From assembly GCF_902788255.1 (NCBI RefSeq), contig NZ_CADAJR010000005.1, forward strand, positions 1-64,000: 64,000 nucleotides of DNA. Direction: 5' to 3'. The translations under genes were made by a program, and so were the position numbers. The DNA comes from an uncultured Methanobrevibacter sp. (GTDB lineage: Archaea; Methanobacteriota; Methanobacteria; Methanobacteriales; Methanobacteriaceae). The notes under the pieces are model-generated. The model did not search any database. It worked only from the letters and a program-made list of their open reading frames with translations, and was not told the DNA's origin. Below are positions 25,501-34,574 of the stretch, in pieces; position 1 is the stretch's first letter, and each line of letters opens with the position of its first letter.

Positions 25501-27488
25501 TTAAATTGACACCGGGTAATTACACAGTTAGAGCACATCATCCAGAAGACAGGAACTATAAGTATATCATTACTGTCAATGAATTTGAAATCATTCCAAA
25601 AGTTGTTCTGGATGTTAAGAAAGTAGCAGATGACAATGATTACGGACTTGGAGATATCATTACATTCACTATTACCGTAACCAACAACGGCCCTTCCAAT
25701 GCTACAAACGTCATTGTAAATGATACTCTTCCACAAGGGTTAACATTGATTGAAGGCGATTTAAATCATAAAATTTATTTATTGGAAGTAGGTAAATCCT
25801 ATAACTTCACAGTTAAGGCAAGAGCAGACCGTGAAGGTTACTTCACAAATGTTGCTTCTGCAAATTGTGATGAAAACAAGACTGTTGTTAAGGCTAATGT
25901 GACTGTAGGCGTATTCAATCCTGATTTGAAAATCACTAAAAAGACCAATGAGTCTGTTGCACTCTTGCACGACTTAGTGAACTTCACAATCACTGTCCTA
26001 AACCATGGAATCAGAAATGCTACAAATGTTGTAATCACTGATGCATTGGATACTGATGCATTCAGACTTGTAAACTCAAGCAAAGGTGTTACACAGGAAG
26101 GTAACAAACTAATCTGGAAAGTTGATAGATTAGACTGCAATAAGTCATATTCCGTATGGATTGTTGTTGAAACATTGCGTACAGGTACCTTTAACAATAC
26201 CGCTACAGTAAACTGTAGTGAAGAGGGTACAATTAAAAAGAGCAATGTAACCGTAAAAGTATATCATCCTGATTTAAACGTTACTAAAGTTGCAATCGAT
26301 GAGATAGCATATACTGGTAAAACAGCCAGATTCAACATAACTGTTCAAAACATTGGTGACATGGATCTCACTGGAGTATCTGTTGAGGAAATTATTCCTG
26401 ATGGTTTAACATACGACAGTTTCATCGGTCCTAAGTGGACCAAGGACGGAAACAAATTCCGTTATAATGGTTCTTTAGGTGTTGGTGAAAATGCGTCATT
26501 CATTGTTATTGTAAAACCTACAAGATCAGGTAATTTCACAAACAAGGTAGTTGTAAGTGCGGACAATGTAACAAATCATAATGCTACAGCATCTGTACGT
26601 GTATACACTCCAAGTTTAGAGGTTCGTGAAATATCTAATGATCCTGAAGTTATCCTTGGTGAGACTGTGACTTTCACAGTTGTTGTAACCAATGACGGAG
26701 ACTGCGTATTGGGTGAAGTTTATGTGGACAACAATTTCCCTAATGGTTTAGTTTACACTGGATTTACCGGTGAAAATTGGACCAAAAAAGGCAATAGGTT
26801 TGTTTATACAGGTGAACTGAAACCTGGAGAATCCATTAACTATACTTTACAATTCAATACAGTTAAAGGAGGTAAACAGGTGCCTTCAGTGGTTGCAGGT
26901 TCAAATCTAACCAGCAATGACACTGCAAAGGCACGCTCAAGCAATGTTACAAATGTGCTTGTACCTGAAATTACCGTTAAAAAAGTTTCCGATAAAAAAA
27001 CAGTTAAAGTGGGTGACTTAGTGACATTTACTATAACTGTAACAAACACTGGCGATTGCAAACTCGGCAACGTATTTGTTGTTGATGAAATCCCAGATGG
27101 ACTGGAATTTATATCTTTCAGCGGTAATGGATGGAGCAAATCTGGTGATAAATACACTTATGATGGCAGTTTAAATCCTGGAGAATCCATAACATTAACT
27201 ATCATATGCAAAGCTCTCGAAGCAGGCAGAGTTACTAATGTTGCGGTAGCCGGATCTAATCTGACAGGTAATGTAAGTGACAGTGCTGTTGTTGAAATTA
27301 CAGAAGAAAAAACTCCTGATTCACACAATGACACTAAACCTCATAATGATGACACTCCAACTCCTATACATAAGGATGATAAAAAACCAATAAAGGCAGT
27401 TATCAACGATAAGGCTACTGGTAATCCTATATTGATGTTGATACTAGTTATTCTAGTATTGATACCTTTAAGAAGACGTAAACAATAA
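19521..27488 (+). CDS. Giant adhesin-like protein with beta-helix repeats and five DUF11 domains
   Basis: A 2655-residue surface protein. Residues 1-25 are a signal peptide (KKFIVIMAIFIIICSVQAITA). Residues 115-320 and 323-500 are two diverged copies of one domain (VDNVPLERLFKSIFYG and VDEVPLDRLFKSLYWG; then WKVFLNNKTFTG and WNVFLHNKTYTG; then IHLYGG in both). Residues about 540-1880 carry dozens of beta-helix turns of the form GGAIYI-x-GNN and NSTFxNNxA. Residues 2027-2590 hold five DUF11-type repeats, each opening like VKKV-x-VGDxVTFTITVTNxG. A Thr/Pro/His/Asp linker and a final hydrophobic helix ending LRRRKQ anchor it in the membrane. It is very rich in Asn, Thr and Gly with many N-glycosylation sequons. 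The likely role is long-reach adhesion. Confidence 0.88.
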   Translation: MNGKKFIVIMAIFIIICSVQAITAIEDNNLTLTEIQIDEKATADSLEVSVVDASDNLTSVPQKEMVKEQPPKQQSNIINDDCLEDVENDDSQALLKSSPQYLQASSNEDVLGAITPGIFIYGVDYDTDYANVDNVPLERLFKSIFYGIRDYIQKEEVQKGKTPTTEWKVFLNNKTFTGGYGDAGNGTIQTGYASDGSRVNYLAFNGLGGFNGAQNIKLVIHLYGGANESDTSKSTLDLKDYGASYALIDFSTPNSSITGINFKNFNVNDHTATKYESITTPFIKLGDETNPSYKPEDLIKDCTFENITLNPNQPLYEVGVIKDYDIIADYYSSYINVDEVPLDRLFKSLYWGLYQTYIQNKAVKVREWNVFLHNKTYTGNYGMGSIGSISTGYKSSGERAQYFTLRGLEDFEITIHLYGGSTKTDGLTSTVDLSNYGADYRFMDLSGGDSSITGLKVVNYNATENYPNPDTGVSFIVVGDEKTPNYKSKLINCTLENITLNPKQTIIRMAFQSNPQNSTEVIYSGGLVENCTFKYNSASQLLAISGAVSDSKHSDEGPIFYGFNATNNVFIGNVGNADYSSTLKSLGFCFKIWNEATNVTLHRNTFINNTNAVHGAAYCIIGFNVTITNNYIEGNQAVYGAGIEAHNGNITIIDSIFVNNVASGNHSQNSYRDGSGAAIALLGSNNYILNCTFINNTAHGHAGAIDIVGGFKTLPDGTRYYLVANNTIIENSRFFNNLAMDYAGGVHINGTNTKIDNCTFKLNNASNAGAVKLIGENVTIVNSTFDSNYAIQGGAGYIEGANAHIYESLFINNNATHMLDKVRPNATMIAAGGALYIIGSFANVTNNTFINNSANRLGSSGIVEGFGGALYIDGKNITFTLDDFVNNKAILGGACYINGNGISASTLNYTDNDAMQGGALYIIGNDVTIGNSTFHNNTATRNMANINTTGMENTKIVGGAVDIVGYNTKIQDNTFVKNYAINGDGGSIAIDGNLADIINNTFRKNEAIHGGAIYIESVSTNSTIDTANFTENKALTGGAIFIRGSNTNIGNANFTNNNVTKGLSFVLDSRYHNINCAGGAIGVVGNNTLIYNATFNKNTAVGTRNESYGGAIAIQGFNTTLDGTGFTNNQAIIGGALYFSGTLNDVNHTEFTNNSAIQGGAIYIANSDATFGHSRFYNNSATHELRFNLETERLKNMTTIGGAIYIPGNSIYVLESEFINNTAHGQFKNGGLGGAIAVNGSNDYIINSTFEGNHAIKGGAFYLEGDDTNIIGSNFTNNRAVIGGVGYIDGVDSLVDKSQFKDNYATHDGLRFEVNDDLKKIPTTAGAINIIGEHINISSSNFVNNKAVATHKDDSIGAGAIYVEGNNATIFNSTFDQNTALKGGAIFIVVNNTNVYECNFTNNSAFNFTNMQGLGGAIYLENATDSEFVKCNFNDNTASVNGGAIDWHEGCVDGAIDECSFTDNSAASNGGALFWFGEGGIIKNSNFTNNRANGTVSCVMGNSGDGGAIMWTGSNGTVDNCIFTDNYAKAHGGAVYLRAVPGRADCYNNSFINSKFENNRADIDGGAIHFNDGADLGNIKSSSFTNNSAKNNGGAVCWNAHDGSIIDSNFTENTASNGGAVYLQDSSLGEDLNLFIKDSYFEKNTAVNDGGAINWNDGKSLHISTSEFVNNTAKRGGAAFVKGESADVISTSNFTYNEAVLGGAVYLNGPNNGIDNSNFNYNYAVQGGAIYIDSNGNKISTSNFNYNNATYDIRVTKGDDYKTKGGAIYIAGENNVVEKSKFYNNTAVATNESTRIIQTTPGILGAYLEVTGVDDDGLGGAIYIDGNNNKINSDEFDYNVARNGSAIYNNASGTSFNGGLFIKNQAWSYVLEVNATPNKVYHGDDIPINVYNYVAGDNILNAIYNAKGVNDVTFNDVGYVIDDDASKIRRTPAVDTNPVLGAQEGKLYQDSRERYMPIVIEFVNNKNRETILTKTVLTDLYGNHSFKLTGDDSLKLTPGNYTVRAHHPEDRNYKYIITVNEFEIIPKVVLDVKKVADDNDYGLGDIITFTITVTNNGPSNATNVIVNDTLPQGLTLIEGDLNHKIYLLEVGKSYNFTVKARADREGYFTNVASANCDENKTVVKANVTVGVFNPDLKITKKTNESVALLHDLVNFTITVLNHGIRNATNVVITDALDTDAFRLVNSSKGVTQEGNKLIWKVDRLDCNKSYSVWIVVETLRTGTFNNTATVNCSEEGTIKKSNVTVKVYHPDLNVTKVAIDEIAYTGKTARFNITVQNIGDMDLTGVSVEEIIPDGLTYDSFIGPKWTKDGNKFRYNGSLGVGENASFIVIVKPTRSGNFTNKVVVSADNVTNHNATASVRVYTPSLEVREISNDPEVILGETVTFTVVVTNDGDCVLGEVYVDNNFPNGLVYTGFTGENWTKKGNRFVYTGELKPGESINYTLQFNTVKGGKQVPSVVAGSNLTSNDTAKARSSNVTNVLVPEITVKKVSDKKTVKVGDLVTFTITVTNTGDCKLGNVFVVDEIPDGLEFISFSGNGWSKSGDKYTYDGSLNPGESITLTIICKALEAGRVTNVAVAGSNLTGNVSDSAVVEITEEKTPDSHNDTKPHNDDTPTPIHKDDKKPIKAVINDKATGNPILMLILVILVLIPLRRRKQ

Positions 27489-27500
27489 AATTTAAATTTA

Positions 27501-27524
27501 GGGTGTTAAACACCCATTTTTTTC
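27501..27524 (+). terminator. Hairpin terminator after the giant adhesin
   Basis: GGGTGT-TAA-ACACCC followed by ATTTTTTTC, starting 13 bases after the stop codon. Perfect 6-bp GC-rich stem. Confidence 0.8.
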
Positions 27525-27629
27525 TACTTTTTTTATAAATTTCAAGTCGAAATTTAAAGATACATTTTTTTAAAATCAAATATTATTTTACTGAAAAATT
27601 TAAATAATTTCATTAAATAATAATTAATT

Positions 27630-28514
27630 ATGAACAATAAGGAATTTTCTGATTTCATTACGCTTCCAAGAACTTTTGAGAAATATCGATGGTACAAGCC
27701 AATATTGGTATTTATAATAGGCTTAATTCTAATGTTAATATTTCAGGTGGTTGTTGAGGAGACTTTTAGCGGCTTATTTGGTGAGGCATTTATAAACAAC
27801 TTGATTAATGGAGGATATGAAGTTTTAAATAATCCATTAGCAGAATTCTTTTCTGATTTGGGGGTCATTATAATAATACCTGCATTGTATATTGCTTCTA
27901 AAATCGTTAAGGACAGACCATTTTCCTCTTATATATCTACAAGTGGGAAATGGAACTTTAAGCTATATCTTAAGGCTTTAGTGATTCCATTAGTTTTATT
28001 TATAATTTTTAGTGCAATTACTGCTGCCATTACTGGCCCTGAAGGAACTTTCAAACTTTCACTGCCATATTTGATTGTAATTTTTGTTTTTCTTCCTCTC
28101 CAATGTATTGCAGAGGAATTTGCATTTCGTGGATTGGTCATGCAAACATTCGGATCATGGTTCAAAATACCAATTGTTGCAATAATTCTTCAATCTGTCA
28201 TATTCACAATAGCTCATGGATACAATACTTTGGGATTGATTGAAATTTTCATTTCTGGATTGATTTTCGGGTTTTTCACCTGGAAAACTAATGGGTTGGA
28301 AGTGAGTTCCGCATTGCATACTGCGAATAATTTTTCAGTTAGTCTGTTTGTGATGTTGGGAATCATAACACCTACCTCATCACCTCAATTGTGGGAAACT
28401 GTTGCATCAATTATCTTTTTAATATTATTGGCCATAATTATGTATTACGTCGGCAATAAGACTGACTGGTACGGTGAAGTTCAAGAACAGGCGAATTCGC
28501 TTTTTTCAAAATGA
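27630..28514 (+). CDS. CPBP family intramembrane glutamic endopeptidase
   Basis: A 294-residue membrane protein with about eight helices. The CPBP (Abi/CAAX) active-site motifs are complete: EEFAFRG, FTIAHGYNT and LHTANNF. Such proteases process prenylated proteins, bacteriocin-like peptides or membrane anchors; in archaea the substrates are mostly unknown. It sits between two secreted surface proteins, which makes a role in maturing or releasing anchored proteins possible, but nothing in the sequence proves it. It has its own AT-rich promoter. Confidence 0.85.
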   Translation: MNNKEFSDFITLPRTFEKYRWYKPILVFIIGLILMLIFQVVVEETFSGLFGEAFINNLINGGYEVLNNPLAEFFSDLGVIIIIPALYIASKIVKDRPFSSYISTSGKWNFKLYLKALVIPLVLFIIFSAITAAITGPEGTFKLSLPYLIVIFVFLPLQCIAEEFAFRGLVMQTFGSWFKIPIVAIILQSVIFTIAHGYNTLGLIEIFISGLIFGFFTWKTNGLEVSSALHTANNFSVSLFVMLGIITPTSSPQLWETVASIIFLILLAIIMYYVGNKTDWYGEVQEQANSLFSK

Positions 28515-28966
28515 ATTTTCATTGCTTTTCGGATATGGTCCTATGGTAAACAAGCAGTAATGTTAAAATTATTGTTAAATGGGGAATTACCTTTCCCTTC
28601 TTTTTTTAACGTATTTGAATGAATTTAATACGATAAATTGGATTTGAGTATATGATTAATGTGAATCTAATTAATTAAACTCTGAATGATGTGTTGAAAT
28701 TAACATTATTCCTAATAGTATGACCAATCCCTTCTGATAAATGTTAAAATAATATTGCATTAATTGTATTTATTCCATTAATTTTTTATCAATATGGTAA
28801 TTTTTTTTAAAAACATTGAAAATAATTCAAATATTAAATAATCACTGTAAAATTGATTATACTATTCTTTTTAAAGATATATTTTATTTTTTGCCGATTT
28901 GGTGCTAAAAACAATAGTTTTAAATATGTTTGTGGACATAATATGATATATTTGTTTGGTGGTAAC
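28515..28966. other. Gene-free spacer with one terminator-like hairpin
   Basis: There is no convincing ORF. GGGGAATTACCTTTCCC near 28580-28596 can form a short stem and is followed by TTCTTTTTTTAA, a plausible terminator for the CPBP gene. The rest is A+T-rich. The frame of the next gene extends left to 28853, but its ATG at 28967 has GGTGG just upstream and is followed directly by a signal peptide, so the upstream part is treated as leader. Confidence 0.5.
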
Positions 28967-31741
28967 ATGTATACTAAGTATTACAGAATTATGTTTATTC
29001 TGATTATAGTTTTCTCAATAGTCATGTCTATTACCTCTATTTCAGCATTAAATGATAATTCTACAATATTTGCAAATACTGATAATGATGATTGGGGTTT
29101 AATGGATAGTGGTGCTAATAACACTATATTGGTAAATGATGAAGAAGATGAAAGTACTGATGATGATTCAAATTCATCTGATGCTAACAATACGTATAAG
29201 TTAGAAGATGATGGTAGAAGTGTTATAAATGAGAGTTCATATTTAATTGAATATGACACCCTTAAAAAATCATATTCCATGGATCAAACTGATTTTAATG
29301 TTAAAGTTTATACTAACACTTATTTTAATGGTATTTTATATAAGGAGCCTTTATCTGGATTTTATATAAAAATTAATGTATATTCTGGAAATAAGGTTAA
29401 TACTTATGCTATGACTACCAATAGCAATGGTGTTGCTGCTTTCAAAATTTCAAGTTTGGATGTTGGAGTTCATAAAGTTGAGATTTATGATAAAAGCAGT
29501 CTTAAAGCTACATCAAGTATAAACATTGTTAAAACAAAATTCACTGTTTTAACTCAAAGCGGAGTAGTTTCATATAAAAAGAGTGAGTGTCTTGAAATAA
29601 TGATTGTTGATAATTATAATTATCCTATTAAAAATTTCAGGTTTAAAATTAAAGTTTATACGGGCAAGAAATATAAATTATACACTCGTCAAACAGACTC
29701 TAAGGGTATTGCTAAATTCAACACAAGGAAATTATCCTTAGGTGTGCATAAAATTGTTGTAACAGTTAATAATAAAAATTATTGCTTTGATAAAACTGTT
29801 AAGATTCATGTAGTTAAACATGCTTCTTCAACAAAGGTTCGTGCAAATGATGTTACAGTCAAATATAAAAAAGAAAGTTACTTTAATGTAAAAGTTTTAA
29901 GCAATTTAAATAAACCGGTTTCAAACCTTACACTTAAAGTCATTACACAATCACATAATAAGCATAAAACATACAATATTAAAACAGACGAGGATGGAAT
30001 TGCCAAGTTAAACACTAAAAAATTATCTGTTGGCACTCACAGGGTTACAATCAAGTCTAATGCTGCCAAACATAAATTTGTTAAACAATCCAAGATTATT
30101 GTTAAAAAGTCAAAATCTGAGGCTCCATTATTAAAAGACCTTAAATATTATCAAAAAAATGGAGAGTACTATGCAGAGATATCATGGCATTCTGAAAAAA
30201 ATGTGAAATATCAGATTTTAAAAAAACAGAACAATAAATTTTCTGTAGTGGGCACTAAAGTTGCAAACTCAAATAAATGCTCTTTTCGTGAAAAAGTTGA
30301 TGGAATTAAAAATGCTCTCTACACCGTTCGAGAAGTTCACGGTAAATCTTTCGGACCCTATGATAAAACCGGAATAAGACTATTGGGAGGAACACAGGTT
30401 TGTGTTCATTTTAAAAATACAAAAGCAACAATTAAATGGGCTAAAGTGGAAGGTGCAACTAAATACAGCATATACAGAAAAGTGGGTTCCGGTAATTTTA
30501 AATCCATTGCAATAGTTGATTCTAACACATTGGGATATAACGATTATTATTATAAATCTACGTCCGAAATGTCCTCCATGTTAAAAGATAAGTATTATAT
30601 TGATCCTATGAAAAATACAGTTACTTATAATGTTCGGGCTTTAAAATATACTTATAATCATGACAATAAGAAAATCAGTTACGGTATGATGAGTGAGGAT
30701 GGGGAATGTAATCTGGTTCCGCCTACAATTATATCTTTTAAAAAAAATGTGATAAAGTGGGCTACTGTTCCTAATGCAAAAGGTTATTTGATACTGGAGA
30801 AAAATTCCTCTGACTGGAAAATCATAGGACAATGCGAAAGTAAATCTGCCTCATCACAATCATTTAAATTAAATAATTTTAATTCTAATTTATATTATTC
30901 AGTACAGGCATATTCTGTTAAAAACAACAAACAGGTCTTATCTGATTACGAAAAAGGTTTTACTTTAAAATATTGCTCCGAAAATACTACCAATCAAAGA
31001 ATATTGTTTATTGGTGACAGTATATTGTATGGTAGAGGTGATAAGTATTCCATTCCGAATAGGGTGGAACAGATGCTTGGATGTGTTTATTATAATCCTT
31101 CAGTTCCAGCTGGAACTTATACTAAAAATAACTATGAAAATAAATGTAGTATTTCAACAGAAATTGTTTATAAGCTATATAATGGCGAAATTCCATATGG
31201 GGCTGAAAAATTTAATCACATTACTAACAGTATTGGTGAAAGCAATACAAAACTGGAAGATTACAATATTATAGTCTTAGGAGCCGGAACAAATGATTAT
31301 TCATATAGTATGCAATTAGGCTCTGCTGACAGTAGGGATATATGTACTTTTAATGGTGCAATATTTCATATTTTAGAAAAAATTGAAAAGGCAAGTAAAA
31401 ATCGTGTTTTAAAAGGTGAAGAACCTATAAAAGTAGTTTTCATGGATTTTTTTTATTCAGGTCGTTTGCATCTAGGTACTAAAATTGAAAACAGGGACAC
31501 TACTCTGAATAAACTTGGTTTAACATTAACTGCTTATCAGAACGCTTTAAATCTACAGTATAAAAAATGGTCTTCTAAGTCCAGTTACTTGTCATTTTAT
31601 AAATTCAAAACAAGAAGTTATAATTTAGTAAATGGTAATAACTGTGAGTACACTACCAAGGATAATTTACATCCTACATTGTTTTATAATGTGCAGTATG
31701 CTAATGAATTAGTTAAATTTTTGTATAATACTGTAATTTAG
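28967..31741 (+). CDS. Secreted Ig-repeat protein with C-terminal SGNH hydrolase domain
   Basis: A 924-residue protein. Residues 1-28 are a signal peptide (YRIMFILIIVFSIVMSITSISA), then an acidic Asp/Ser-rich linker. Three Ig-like repeats follow at about 85-385, each with a hallmark such as TDSKGIAKFNTRKLSLGVHK. Residues about 385-670 have fibronectin-III-like strands (ATIKWAKVEGATKYSIYRK). Residues 678-924 form an SGNH/GDSL hydrolase: block I FIGDSILYGRG, block III-like GAGTND, and the catalytic DxxH in KDNLHPT. It may remove O-acetyl or other esters from wall or host glycans. There is no membrane anchor at the C-terminus. No adhesin beta-helix is present. Confidence 0.8.
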   Translation: MYTKYYRIMFILIIVFSIVMSITSISALNDNSTIFANTDNDDWGLMDSGANNTILVNDEEDESTDDDSNSSDANNTYKLEDDGRSVINESSYLIEYDTLKKSYSMDQTDFNVKVYTNTYFNGILYKEPLSGFYIKINVYSGNKVNTYAMTTNSNGVAAFKISSLDVGVHKVEIYDKSSLKATSSINIVKTKFTVLTQSGVVSYKKSECLEIMIVDNYNYPIKNFRFKIKVYTGKKYKLYTRQTDSKGIAKFNTRKLSLGVHKIVVTVNNKNYCFDKTVKIHVVKHASSTKVRANDVTVKYKKESYFNVKVLSNLNKPVSNLTLKVITQSHNKHKTYNIKTDEDGIAKLNTKKLSVGTHRVTIKSNAAKHKFVKQSKIIVKKSKSEAPLLKDLKYYQKNGEYYAEISWHSEKNVKYQILKKQNNKFSVVGTKVANSNKCSFREKVDGIKNALYTVREVHGKSFGPYDKTGIRLLGGTQVCVHFKNTKATIKWAKVEGATKYSIYRKVGSGNFKSIAIVDSNTLGYNDYYYKSTSEMSSMLKDKYYIDPMKNTVTYNVRALKYTYNHDNKKISYGMMSEDGECNLVPPTIISFKKNVIKWATVPNAKGYLILEKNSSDWKIIGQCESKSASSQSFKLNNFNSNLYYSVQAYSVKNNKQVLSDYEKGFTLKYCSENTTNQRILFIGDSILYGRGDKYSIPNRVEQMLGCVYYNPSVPAGTYTKNNYENKCSISTEIVYKLYNGEIPYGAEKFNHITNSIGESNTKLEDYNIIVLGAGTNDYSYSMQLGSADSRDICTFNGAIFHILEKIEKASKNRVLKGEEPIKVVFMDFFYSGRLHLGTKIENRDTTLNKLGLTLTAYQNALNLQYKKWSSKSSYLSFYKFKTRSYNLVNGNNCEYTTKDNLHPTLFYNVQYANELVKFLYNTVI

Positions 31742-32142
31742 GATTTTAACACATCCATCACCATGTTAAAATTTGAAAAAAATCAAATTTTGAAAGTGCC
31801 ATTTTAATTTAAGTGGCACTGAATTTAATGTATGGTTTCGATTTGTCTTGCTCATTTAATAAATCATATTTTTAATTATTTTTATCATACTTTTAATAAT
31901 GTGAGTGTTGTCCTATTTAGTATATACATGTATCATATTTTTTTCTAAATTTCATGAAATTACTAATGTAGTTCTCCCAAGAATAAGGGCTAAAATCACA
32001 AAATTTGATTTTACAATTTAATATTTTTTTAAAATATTTTTTTATAATTTATTTTGATATTTTCATCTAAAACATTAGTTTTATAAATAATAAAAAAGTA
32101 ATATTATTATATTATAAAATTATATTTTATTGGAGGAAATAC
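31742..32142. other. Gene-free spacer with two tandem hairpins
   Basis: AAAATTTGA (31768-31776) pairs with TCAAATTTT (31783-31791), then AGTGCCA (31795-31801) pairs with TGGCACT (31814-31820). Both stems are perfect. They lie 27-80 bases after the SGNH gene stop, without a long U-run, so they may be an mRNA 3' end structure or a small RNA. Further on is only A+T-rich sequence, with AAAAAAGTAATATTATTATATTA near 32089-32111 as the likely mfnB promoter and GGAGG before the mfnB ATG. Confidence 0.5.
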
Positions 32143-32856
32143 ATGCTTCTATTAATAAGTCCTATAAATCGAGAAGAAGCTCTAGAATCAATTGAAGGTG
32201 GAGCAGATATTGTTGATGTGAAAAATCCTAAAGAAGGTTCTCTAGGTGCTAATTTCCCTTGGGTAATCAAAGAGATTAGGGAATTGACCCCAGAAGACAA
32301 ACTTGTCAGTGCAACCTTGGGAGATGTGCCATACAAACCAGGTACAGTTTCACTTGCAGCAATGGGAGCTCACGTTTCCGGAGCTGACTACATTAAAGTT
32401 GGATTATATGGAACAAAAGACCATGATGAAGCTGTTGAAGTCATGGAAAACGTTGTAAAAACAGTTAAAGATATTAGTGAAGATACAATTATTGTAGCTG
32501 CAGGTTACGCTGATGCACACCGTGTAGGTGCGGTTGACCCTATGGAAATACCAAAAGTTGCAAAAGACGCAGGATGCGACCTTGCAATGCTTGACACTGC
32601 AGTTAAAGACGGTCACACATTATTCGATTATTTAGATTTAGACAAGTTAAAAGAATTCGTAGACGAAGCTCACGGATACGGCTTGATGACTGCACTTGCA
32701 GGATCAGTTAAAAAAGACCAATTAAAACCATTGCATGATATCGGATGTGATGTTGTTGGTATTAGAGGGGCTGCCTGTGTAGGTGGAGACAGAAACACTG
32801 GTAAAATCCACCATACTGCTGTAGCTGAGCTAAAAGAATTAATCAATTCATTCTAA
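32143..32856 (+). CDS. mfnB: (5-formylfuran-3-yl)methyl phosphate synthase
   Basis: A 237-residue TIM-barrel enzyme that condenses two glyceraldehyde 3-phosphates into the furan precursor of methanofuran, the first C1 carrier of methanogenesis. The sequence [38 protein letters not shown] is diagnostic. Catalytic lysines of the family lie in VDVKNPKEG and YIKVGL. The length equals the known enzymes (about 235). The start has GGAGGAA 5 bases upstream. guaB follows after 14 bases, so they are probably one transcript. Confidence 0.92.
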   Translation: MLLLISPINREEALESIEGGADIVDVKNPKEGSLGANFPWVIKEIRELTPEDKLVSATLGDVPYKPGTVSLAAMGAHVSGADYIKVGLYGTKDHDEAVEVMENVVKTVKDISEDTIIVAAGYADAHRVGAVDPMEIPKVAKDAGCDLAMLDTAVKDGHTLFDYLDLDKLKEFVDEAHGYGLMTALAGSVKKDQLKPLHDIGCDVVGIRGAACVGGDRNTGKIHHTAVAELKELINSF

Positions 32857-32870
32857 TTTAGGTGTTATTT

Positions 32871-34355
32871 ATGTCATTTTCAAAAAAAGTTCAAGAAGCA
32901 AGAATGTCATACACATTTGATGACTTTCTCCTGACCCCTAATGCAAGTTATGTTGAACCAAAAGACATTGATACTAAAATTGAATTAGGTAAGGGAATCA
33001 AATTAAACATTCCAGTCTTAAGTGCTGCAATGGATACCGTAACAGAAGCGGATCTTGCAATTGCAATGGCACAGGAAGGTGGAATAGGTGTAATACACAG
33101 AAACATCACACTTGAAAGACAAGTTGAAGAAATTAAAAAGGTCAAAAACGCTGAAGACTTGACCATTCGTGATGTTGTAACTATTTCTCAGGATTCTACA
33201 GTTGCTGAAGCTGAAGACATCATGCGTCATGAGCTCATCAGCGGATTGCCTGTTGTTGATGGTGATGAAATCCTTGGTATCATCTCTAAAAGGGATATCA
33301 GACCATTCTTAAAAAATGAGCCAGCTACCGCAATCAAGGATATAATGACCTCAGATGTCGTGACAGTTGAGGAAGGAGTTTCAGCTGAAGAGGCATTGAA
33401 TACTGCATATGACAACAAGGTTGAAAGATTGCCTGTTGTTCGTGACGGCAAACTGGTCGGAATCATTACTATTAAAGATATACTTAATCAGGCACAGTAT
33501 CCTAATGCCGCAAGAGACAAGGACGGTAACTTTTTGGTTGCAGCCGCATGCGGACCATTCGATTTGGACAGGGCAATGGCACTTGATCAGGCCGGTGCTG
33601 ACATTATTTCAATTGACTGTGCTCATGCACACAACATGAACGTTGTAAAATTCACTGAAACCATTAAGGATAACATTGATGCTGAATTGTGTGTAGGTAA
33701 CATTGCAACCGCTGAAGCAGCAGAAGACTTAATCTCAATGGGTGTAGATGCGCTTAAAGTAGGTATCGGTCCGGGTTCAATGTGTACTACCCGTATCGTT
33801 GCAGGTGTCGGTGTGCCACAGCTTACAGCAATTTCAGATGTTGCAGATGCTGCAGCTGATTCAGGCATTCCGGTCATTGCTGACGGTGGTATCAGATACT
33901 CCGGTGATGTTGCAAAAGCTATTGGTGCAGGTGCAGATGCTGTAATGCTCGGTAACTTACTTGCAGCTTCCCTTGAAGCTCCTGGTGACATCGTTGTCAT
34001 GAACGGTAAACAATACAAAAAATACCGTGGAATGGGTTCAATGGGTGCAATGACCAGTGAGTTTGACGGTGGAGCAGACAGATACTTCCAAGGTCAAAAA
34101 AGTAAAATGAACCACACCAAATATGTTCCTGAAGGAATTGAAGGTGCTGTACCATACAAAGGAACAGTTGCTGAGATTCTCTTCCAATTGGTTGGTGGTT
34201 TAAAATCATCCATGGGTTACTGTGGTGCAAAAGATATTGCTGCAATGCAGGAAAAAGCTAATTTCGTTAGAATCACAAGCAGCGGTATTAAGGAATCACA
34301 CCCTCATGACCTGTTGATTACTAATGAAAGTCCTAATTATCCAACACTCGACTAG
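32871..34355 (+). CDS. guaB: IMP dehydrogenase
   Basis: A 494-residue enzyme (IMP to XMP, NAD-dependent), the committed step of GMP synthesis. The ATG at 32871 follows AGGTG at 32860-32864; a GTG three codons earlier overlaps the RBS and is rejected. Barrel start TFDDFLLTPNASYV, two CBS motifs at about 95-205, active-site loop GIGPGSMCTTRIVAGVGVPQ with catalytic Cys, IADGGIRYSGD and the flap region with KYRGMGSMGAM are intact. The last codons form one arm of its terminator. Confidence 0.95.
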   Translation: MSFSKKVQEARMSYTFDDFLLTPNASYVEPKDIDTKIELGKGIKLNIPVLSAAMDTVTEADLAIAMAQEGGIGVIHRNITLERQVEEIKKVKNAEDLTIRDVVTISQDSTVAEAEDIMRHELISGLPVVDGDEILGIISKRDIRPFLKNEPATAIKDIMTSDVVTVEEGVSAEEALNTAYDNKVERLPVVRDGKLVGIITIKDILNQAQYPNAARDKDGNFLVAAACGPFDLDRAMALDQAGADIISIDCAHAHNMNVVKFTETIKDNIDAELCVGNIATAEAAEDLISMGVDALKVGIGPGSMCTTRIVAGVGVPQLTAISDVADAAADSGIPVIADGGIRYSGDVAKAIGAGADAVMLGNLLAASLEAPGDIVVMNGKQYKKYRGMGSMGAMTSEFDGGADRYFQGQKSKMNHTKYVPEGIEGAVPYKGTVAEILFQLVGGLKSSMGYCGAKDIAAMQEKANFVRITSSGIKESHPHDLLITNESPNYPTLD

Positions 34356-34378
34356 TTGGATAATATCTTAAATTTTTT
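34336..34378 (+). terminator. guaB terminator built into its C-terminal codons
   Basis: ATTATCCAAC (34336-34345) pairs perfectly over 10 bp with GTTGGATAAT (34355-34364), spanning the TAG stop at 34353-34355, then ATCTTAAATTTTTTTG. Confidence 0.8.
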
Positions 34379-34574
34379 TGATGGGAATTTGAAATTGACA
34401 AAATGATTTATAGGTAAATATTTTCTCATCAAAAAGTAATTTTTTACTTAAAATGCTTATTTTAAGCAAACCTTTAAATATTAGTTAATCTTATATTATA
34501 TTATTAGATAATTTTATGATTATTTTAGATAATCAATTTATTTTAAATTTTAATTATTACGGAGAGAATAAAAA

